From Dipteris shenzhenensis (taxonomy: Eukaryota > Polypodiophyta > Polypodiopsida > Gleicheniales), in the NCBI GenBank assembly GCA_047967505.1, contig CM106539.1: a stretch of DNA of 64,000 nucleotides; one strand, given 5' to 3'. A program made the position numbers and the translations under genes. The notes under the pieces are model-generated. The model was not told where the DNA came from and did not search any database. It saw only the letters and a program-made list of their open reading frames with translations. Shown here one piece after another: positions 57,172 to 64,000 of the stretch. The number at the start of each line of letters is the position of its first letter. Position 1 is the stretch's first letter.

Positions 57172-57400
57172 GTATAGGAAAGAACCACCTTGTGAAGAAT
57201 CCCAACAAAGTAAGGGGATTTGGAAGTTCTCAAAGTTTGCTCAATGATCATTGCACAAGCATCTAGGTGACGACGAGAAATTATAGCAGCTAAATAATGG
57301 CACAAGGTTCTTTAAGCCTTTGTGTCAGTCAATTGGGTGGCTAAAAGATGTTTTTTCCTCATGTTGAGATGAATGACTATTGAGATCTCCAAGAAAACAA
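57172..57400 (+). repeat. Dispersed repeat, copy 2
   Basis: GAAAGAACCACCTTGTGAAG ... GGCACAAGGTTCTTTAAGCC ... CATGTTGAGATGAATGACTA parallels copy 1 at 55773, with insertions and stops. The two copies flank the LINE remnant. Confidence 0.65.
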
Positions 57401-58084
57401 ATGTACTCAAGGGATATTGCAAGTTATCAAAAAAATATCAAAGATGTCTTTGCTAAAAGTAATGACTATTAGACACTAGCCATTCACTGAGGTAGAATGT
57501 TTGTGCTAATGTATAGCATATTGTGCTAACATGAGGATATCCACGATCTTCTACTAAGGTACTAAAGGATTTTCCTTTCATATGCACCAAGGTAAGAAGT
57601 TTCCTTTTGAGACAAATTCCAAAAGAATACTTGTAGGTTTAGTAGTTGAACATGCATCTTAGTGGTACAGGGCATCCATACATATGAACCCAAGGGATAA
57701 AGTTTTGCTAAAGAAAGTGTTGAAAATAGGTGTTCATACTTGGAATATTCCTTGGTGTTAGGGAGACCAAGTTATATCCCTTTCTGGCAAAGATGACTAT
57801 GAGTTTTCGGCTGAAATTGAAACATTGGGCCACACAACAAGCATTAGCACATTGTTAGATTTCTTACAATTACTCTAACCATGAGACAAAACCTCTGTGT
57901 AGAAAAACATGATGTTTTATAAAGCCTAAATGAGATGCTACATAAGAGTTAAGTACTAAACATGGAAATACGCAAATTCATTATTAATTGTGCTATCTCC
58001 TTTTCAAATCCTAGCATCAATCGGGTGCAACACCTCTCAAATACATGAGCATTATGAGCTTTAAATTTGTGGAAATCTTAAAGG

Positions 58085-58405
58085 TTCTCTATCTAGTATT
58101 TAACTTAAGGGTTCTCCTCTCTAGTATTTGTGGAAACTTTGAATGTTATCCTCTCTAGTATTTCTAGAAACTTCAAAGGTTCTCCTCTCTAGTATTTAGC
58201 TACACTTCCTAGTATTTAGGTTGCGTCCATCCATACAATCCAATTGCATCAATACCGGTACTTTGTTGTTCAGGTGGTGTCTATCCATATAAGCCAATTG
58301 CACTAATAGGGTACTTTTTTATTCAAGGTGTGTCCATCCATACAAGCCAATCACACTAATGGGATACTTTGGTGTTCAAGCTATGTCCATCCATACAAAC
58401 CTTAA
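58085..58405. repeat. Two adjacent tandem repeats
   Basis: First, (G)GTTCTCCTCTCTAGTATTT units with spacers, four copies between 58085 and 58215. Then TGTCCATCCATACAAGCCAA ... ACTTTGTTGTTCA units of about 62 bp, three and a half copies between 58222 and 58405. Confidence 0.8.
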
Positions 58406-59290
58406 AGGTTTTCCTATGGGTGCAACATCACCTATTAGATGCTCTTAATCTTTTTTTAACATAACACTCTAAATGCCATTCTCAACCATGACTGGCTGAG
58501 ATCAAACATTTCTTAGATCCTTCTTGGCTTTCCTTTTCTTGCTCTTGAGGTGATCTATGGCTGCTATGAGATGCATTAGGAGTTGTCTCCTTTCAAGCAT
58601 TTTGCTTATCTTGGGAGTTGTTTGTCTCTTGAATATGCGTTCTCTCTAGCAATGTTTAGGTTTCTTGTTAACTACCTTGGTTAACATTGTCACATTTTCC
58701 ACCTTCCTGTGTACTCTTGTAAATATGCGCAATGCACTCATGGATTTTATTAGGAGTTGCCTTGGAGCCATAGCAACCCAAGAGAACTATAAATACTAGG
58801 AACAAGAGCCTAGAAAAGATAGGAAGAGAATGAGAGCATAGGGTTGGCAATCCCTTCAAAAGGTGACATGTATAAAAGGCCAAAAGTTTGACTTTGGTCT
58901 TCAGTTGTTGGATGTAAGTTTTGAGGAATAGAAGCTCTCTCTTTCTCCAAGAGTTGTGTCTTGTGTTCTTGCTTCTTTCCCTTTGTGAATGCCACTCATC
59001 CCCATTCCCCTTCTCTTACCTCTTGCTTGCCATCCCCTCTCCCTTCTCCTCTCCCTTAATTCCTCCCTTCTCCCCTTGCTTCTCATGTGTATTCACACTC
59101 ACAACAACTCTGGGAGCCATTTGAGTGACACTTATGGACCGTTCATGCTTGCATAGCTCCCACAAGAAGTAGCTTGCAGTAGGAGGCTCCATTGGCACCC
59201 TTCCAAGATCCCCATGACATATTGATGAGAGAAACCAGAGGACCATGGGTGACCTTTATGATAGGCCTCTAATACACAAACATACATCGA

Positions 59291-59372
59291 GCTAGACCGG
59301 AGTCTTCCTTGTTTATGAGAGCGTTCTTTGTGCTAGACCGGAGTCTTCCTTGTGTATGAGAGCGTCCTTTGA
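59291..59372. repeat. Short direct repeat
   Basis: GCTAGACCGGAGTCTTCCTT followed by GT(T/G)TATGAGAGCGT occurs twice about 40 bp apart. Confidence 0.85.
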
Positions 59373-59585
59373 TCATTGTTCTTATTTGCAAAAGCAAAAA
59401 CTAATAGTGTGGGTTGTAGAAAGATGTGTTGATGAAATAGATGAGTTGTCGTCCCCTTTCTAGTGCACAAAGTAGGAGCACCACCATCTTCCAATCCCAA
59501 GGCACTCACAACTTCCTCTACTACTCAAAAAAAAAAAGGTCGTGTGTCATAGAGCTTGATCCAAAAGGCGGTTCCTGATGTAATG

Positions 59586-60840
59586 CTAAGGATCCTCATT
59601 TATCTTCATCAAGAATCTCAATTCAGGCACCTCTACCTCAATAGGTAGCAAGGGTTCAACTCTGTAGATAAGGTGGAAAGGAGAGAATATGGTTCTTCCT
59701 TTCATTGCAATCCTATAAGCCCATAGTGCACAAGGAAGCTCCAAATTCCATGTTTTCTCATGAGTTTGAGTCATCTTGCTAAGCATAATTTTAATTTACC
59801 GTTGAAATTTTCATTCATTCCATTGCATTGTGGATAGTAAAGCGTGGATACATGTGTTTGATTTTCAACTTTTCATATAAAAGATCCATCATCTCACTCC
59901 AAAATCCGGGTCCCCTATTTGTCAAGAGCTCCAATGGTACTCTAAAACAGTAGCAAACTTTGCTATACACGAACTTGCATACCTCCTTTGCATTCACTAC
60001 TTTTACTGCGTTAGCTTCTACCCATCTGGATAAGTAATCAATGGCTGTAATTATGTAGCATTTCCCACGAGCTCTCATAGGCAATGGTCTAATGGCATGT
60101 ATCCCCCACCTTTCAAAAAGGTTATAAGCAAGCATCTGACATCGAGAACAGGATCTACACCAATGTTGCACATACTTTTGAATAGAAGGCCACACAACCT
60201 TCCAACAATATTTTATGCAATATGATTTTAATAGCAAAATGTCCTCCACATACTCCCTCATGATTGGTTTCCAATACATGATAAATCTCATCTTTCCAAA
60301 GCACCCTTCTCAATACCAAATTTGGTCCTTTCATGAAAAGAGCATCATCGATAATACAAATTTTTTTCACAAATTGATACTTCTCTTGTTTTATCATACT
60401 TGAAGGTGCTCTTCCCATCATCAGAAATGCTTCCTCCCTGGCAAGATACTCCCTCCCACGATATAATGCTCCATCCACCTTGGCTTCAAATAACATCCCT
60501 ACAATGGCTTGCTGAGCTACTTCATGTGCATCATGGTTCTGTTCTCTATTTTTGTGTTGAATGCTCCAAGCTTCCAAGCGTCCTAACATCCTATTTACCT
60601 CTCAAACCCAAGCTTTGAGATGCATATGCTTTGCTCGCCATACTCCTAATACCTACTTCACTATCAACAAAGCATCCCCTTTAATGATAAATCTTTGGAT
60701 TCCAAGTTTGAGGCATACCTTGAGACTTTGACACAAAGCTAAATACTCTTCTTCATTGTTACTTTTGGGACCAAGTGGAAATCCCTGCGTTTGCATCTCC
60801 TTCCTACATAGAGCTCCCATAGATCATAGACTACCATCCC
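59586..60840 (-). pseudogene. Gypsy RNase H C-terminus and integrase
   Basis: Minus strand: SNNEEEYLALCQSLK and FIIKGDALLIVK (RNase H, ~60780-60680), NREQNHDAHEVAQQA, then integrase zinc finger HEGVCGGHFAIKII ... WCRSCSRCQML, core TAIDYLSRWVEANAV and LLTNRGPGFWSEMMDLLYEK. After a stop the C-terminal part reads WNLELPCALWAYRIAMKGRT and PIEVEVPELRF. The second catalytic Asp is Asn (TNRG for TDRG; codon 59917-59919). It does not overlap the 40.6-45.9 kb Gypsy and lies the wrong way round to be its missing half. Confidence 0.8.
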
Positions 60841-60849
60841 TCTAGAGTC

Positions 60850-62220
60850 ATGATGATTGAAAACCTCCTCCAACACCCACATGCAAACGAGCCGTGTCAG
60901 CCTCCATTCTCCATTTTTGCCTCATCGTGCCATTGCCAAGCCATCACTTCTTACATAGCTTCATATCCCTCAAACCCTTTGTTTTCTTCACAATATAGAA
61001 GCCATGTGATAGATATGATAGGGCTAGGTTTTCACAAGGGCTAGGTTTTCACAAGGGACACATGGCATAGCTACTCCTTCACTACTCGACAGACATCTAC
61101 ATCAAGAATTAAATGCTTTAATGTCTCTTGATAGAATATTGATGTGGAAGTGAAATGTGGCAATTGTTGACATGAAAATCATAATGTGGAGGGCTATGAA
61201 GCGGAAGCCTATGTGGAGGTGGAAGAAGTTGGTGGAGTGGGTTGGGAAAATTAAGATATGTTTTTAGGGGGGAATGAAGTGGGCAGTCAATACTAGTGGA
61301 GGGGTGCAGCAAGTGGGACGTGTCAGGATGTGCAATGGAGTTAAAAATGGCTATAGTTATAGCAAATTCTTCTTTGGTTAGTTGTGTGGGCTAGGCCACA
61401 TGCTCAGCTGAATCCTTCATCGAGCATGTGCTGCACTGGCTCCAGCACTTGATTGTATAGGATAAGGATACTCGAGGGATGATACTGAGTGACATTGTTT
61501 TGTAGCATATAGTTTCTAGTTCTTTTAACTTCCTCTCAATCGCATTCTCGCAGTCACTTGAGTTCTTTGGCCATGGAATGTGGATTGCAAGCCCACGACA
61601 TGAGATTGCTTGGTTTAGTCAACTCTAGTATTCCTATTTCAATGGGAAAAACTAAGGGCTCTTGAATACATCGAAACTAACTCCTAAAATTGAGGATAAT
61701 TGGGTGAAGTGGAAGGTGTCTAATGTCAATGTCCTCTAAAAATTGGAGGTCGCCACCACTGAAGAAATCCATTGCCAAAATTTGGTGTGCATGTTTAGAG
61801 GGGTGGTAGAGAATGTCTAGAATATAACTAGGCAACAGCTAGTTAGTAAGATCTATTGATACTAGGCAGAGGCTATCTTCAAAATGTTAAATAAAAGTTC
61901 CAAAGCTTAAGTGCTCTCTTTTGTTGTCCCCTCTATTCTCCCAAATAAAATGTGATTTTTTGCATTTTCTCCCCTTTGTCTTTTTGGTCGTGTGTTCTCA
62001 TCTCCAATTTCTACTCCATGTTAACCTTAGCAATCCTTGTTCTATGTTTATGCCCATTCTTTTGCTCCATGTTGATTAGTGTGGCATACCCCTTTTATAT
62101 CTTGTTTTACATAGAGAGCATTTTTCAAGCCATTTCATTAATGGTGTCCTTTAGCTTCTTAACCTATTGTAAAAGCATATTATTTTCATTCTACATCCTT
62201 ACCATTGCCTCATACCTCTG
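60850..62220. other. Intergenic DNA, no supported gene
   Basis: Nothing recognisable. A 17-bp tandem duplication (GGGCTAGGTTTTCACAA) lies at about 61020-61055. The 61118-61312 minus frame is compositional. Confidence 0.45.
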
Positions 62221-62224
62221 CTGT

Positions 62225-62500
62225 TTAGATGTCATGTTTGAAAAATTCCCTAACCTTTTCATCACATCTTATGAGGAAATAAGGGGATTTTCAAGGGAAC
62301 CTTTTAGGTTAGAGTTGAATAAAGGTGCAAGGCTAGTGTTTCAAAAGTTGAGAAATGAGACTCGAAGAAAAGCAAGTGCTCAAGGAAGAGGTAGAGAAAC
62401 TTATGAAGGCGGATTTTATTTATCAGGTAGTGAATGCTGATTGGGGAAATCTAGCGGTAATTATTGTTTTTGGGCAAAGAGTAGTTATATTAACCTTGAA
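62225..62500 (+). pseudogene. Gypsy RT N-terminal fragment, plus strand
   Basis: Plus strand: MFEKFPNLFITSYEEIRGFS, REPFRLELNKGARLVFQKLR, then in the next frame VLKEEVEKLMKADFIYQVVN. This is the start of a Gypsy RT (the HRI.L..GA.PV.Q..R..P and EEVEKLL.AGFI blocks). Frameshift at ~62350; it ends by ~62470. Confidence 0.7.
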
Positions 62501-62522
62501 AATCTTTGTACATCATCAAAGT

Positions 62523-62955
62523 TTATCCATGGGAGTTCATGTAGTCCAACAGAGGATTTGGAGAGGGGGACTGAGTGGAAGGACTAGCAGCCACTTTGCT
62601 TTGGATAGTAGAGTGTTGAACCCTAACATGGGATGGAGGCTTCCTCTGAAGATACTGGGGTAGCTTGCCATGTTCTTCTACTAAGGTACATCTACTCTTG
62701 TGCTCTGCTAGGTCTGCACTCAACCTTGTGTGTTCAAGATTATCGGCATATATTTGAAATTCCACCTTCTTTTTTCATGTCCCACCATGTAGCAAACAAG
62801 GCATCAATATACATTTCAACATCATTAAACTGAAAATTGTTTCTAGAGATCCAGATAAACAATAAAGCATGTGCCCTTATTTGGAGCCAAAGCTCCGGCT
62901 TGGTTTTGAATGCATGCCCTAGTAATATCGCTTCCACTTGATTGGCTCACCACAT
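62523..62955 (-). pseudogene. LINE C-terminal fragment
   Basis: Minus strand: VEAILLGHAF, LWLQIRAHALLFIWISRNNF and QFNDVEM, matching the tail of the 12.4-16.0 kb LINE (ILLGGVV, ATRVHALWFIWIARNAFQFN). Part of the LINE that also occupies 63.44 kb onward. Confidence 0.7.
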
Positions 62956-62965
62956 TCAATCTGGA

Positions 62966-63435
62966 TTACATGAAGGGTGTCAAGGAGATGTGCATCTGCT
63001 TTGGTAGAGGAGACATGCGTGTACTTGGGTACACAGATGCAGACTATGCAGGGCATGTGGATAGTAGGAGATCCACTTCTAGTTATGTGTTCACCTTTGC
63101 AGGTGGTGCAATTTCATGGATGTCTTGTGCACAGAAGTGCATTGCTTTGTCTACCACAGAGGCTGAGTATGTTGTAGCCACAATGGCTTGATCGGCTAGT
63201 GGGAGATTTGGGGATTCATACAGGTGTACCAACATTGCATAGTGATTCTATAAGTGCTATTCAGCTAGCACGGAATCCCATCTTTCATGCAAAGACCAAA
63301 CACATTGAGGTCAGGTACCATTTCATCAGGGAGGTACTTGAGGACAAGCGCATAGAGCTTGTCAAGGTTCATACAGATGATAACCCTGCAGATATGCTGA
63401 CGAAGAGTCTACCTAGTCAGCCGTTTGAGTATTGC
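62966..63435 (+). pseudogene. Copia RNase H fragment of the 24-kb family, lodged in a LINE
   Basis: Starts within YMKGVKEMCICFGRGDMRVL, passes YTDADYAGHVDSRRSTSSYV and STTEAEYV, then a 20-bp deletion near 63183 shifts the frame; it resumes LHSDSISAIQLARNPIFHAK and ends in SLPSQPFEYC. No LTR or polypurine tract is present at either side. Confidence 0.85.
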
Positions 63436-63439
63436 CGTT

Positions 63440-64000
63440 GTGTGCCAAAGAAAACTGTTCATCAGTGAGTTGGGAGTTTTTGAAGATAGCTGAGACCCAA
63501 ATGGAATCATTAGCCATAATGACTCCTTTACTAGAAAACTATAAAAGCACTTTTAGCTCCTCAAAAGCTCTCCAAATAGATTACCACAAGGAACTACCCT
63601 TAGTCTTACAGGGTTCAGGATTACAAACAACAAAAATTAAGGGATAGTTCTTCCATTTGGGGGCCTTAACTAGCCGAGTCTGTTTCATGTTCCTCAGCAA
63701 AAGTTGAGCCTAGCCACACTCTAGATTTAGAATAGCTTTAATGAACCAAGTTGCAGATATTGCAGATAGCTTTCTAGCTGCCATAGCATTATCTGTGACC
63801 CCTAGCCATCCTTCTTTTTTAGTCTTAGTACAATAATACCATCTTACTTTATAGATTTTTTATCTACCTCCCCATAGAAAAGACCTACAGACTCTAATAA
63901 ATCTATCTAGACCAGACTTAGATGGAGCCCAACAAGAAAGGTAAAAAATAGAGATGGGATATATGCAATGGTTGAGAACCAATCCCCTTCCTGCCAAACT
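63440..64000 (-). pseudogene. LINE RT thumb region, continuing past the right edge
   Basis: Minus strand from the edge: LAGRGLVLNHCIYPISIFYL, then SFLWGGR, KVRWYYCTKTKKEGWLGVTD and AARKLSAISATWFIKAILNL, NYPLIFVVCNPEPCKTKGSS, VIMANDSIWVSAI. It parallels the 13.6-14.1 kb LINE block for block. Stops are frequent. The 5' part lies outside the window. Confidence 0.7.

Larger units (their letters stand above)
57401..59585. other. Intergenic DNA with short tandem repeats
   Basis: A stretch at 57620-57880 reads plausibly in two frames (for example YRASIHMNPRDKVLLKKVLK) but matches no family I know. The rest shows no coding signal. Confidence 0.4.

Noticed and set aside
40589-60840. The Gypsy pieces at 40.6-45.9 kb and 59.6-60.8 kb as two halves of one split element
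   Set aside because: Both are on the minus strand, but the integrase half lies on the 5' side of the gag half, the wrong order for a simple split.

Overview
This is nuclear DNA of a land plant, most likely a fern. The evidence is a spliced plant-type PPR gene whose repeat consensus (GREIHAEIARKGLE / VGNTLVDMYAKCG / EAFDKLPVRDVVSWNA) resembles very large fern PPR families, a plant arabinogalactan-type cell-wall protein, plant Copia, Gypsy, L1-type LINE and Helitron remnants, and long AT-rich non-coding stretches. The taxon is an inference from recalled family resemblance; no database was searched.

Only two host genes look potentially expressed: an AGP-like protein at 6011-6652 (+), and a PLS-type PPR gene whose main exon ends at 55224 (+) and which appears to have an upstream exon resembling the PDF motif of organellar single-stranded-DNA-binding (OSB) proteins. 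A decayed minus-strand gene-like stretch at 30.8-32.5 kb carries an FCP1/HAD-like phosphatase signature.

Layout. 1-5.2 kb: Helitron Rep (HUH) pseudogene running off the left edge, with its 5' part tandemly duplicated (unit about 1.84 kb). 5.2-6.8 kb: AGP gene with two upstream G-boxes. 6.8-11.8 kb: AT-rich DNA with short repeats. 11.8-16.0 kb: LINE fragment and a decayed minus-strand LINE with its 3' A-tail. 16.8-23.9 kb: a mobile-element-like locus with two decayed plus-strand genes, an internal tandem array, palindromic 12-mers and a ten-unit array of hairpins with covarying stems. 23.9-29.4 kb: a Copia element with no 5' LTR, joined head to head to an inverted 3' portion of the same family. 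29.4-36.2 kb: another fragment of the 17-21 kb family, the HAD-like pseudogene, a palindrome-rich satellite, a decayed coiled-coil ORF and a foreign Copia RT fragment. 36.2-40.6 kb: mostly anonymous. 40.6-45.9 kb: degenerate Gypsy, minus strand. 46-47.2 kb: low complexity. 47.6-50.4 kb: second coiled-coil ORF copy, then an RPA-like and a helicase C-terminal fragment, probably one plus-strand Helitron. 51.8-55.4 kb: the PPR gene and its relict DYW region. 55.4-64 kb: LINE, Gypsy and Copia fragments, including a LINE interrupted by a piece of the 24-kb Copia family.

The genes do not form a pathway; the window is a nested graveyard of retroelements and Helitrons around two host genes. The most unusual items are the OSB-like/PPR gene model, the covarying hairpin array, the palindromic satellite, the fold-back Copia and two uncharacterised repeated protein families.
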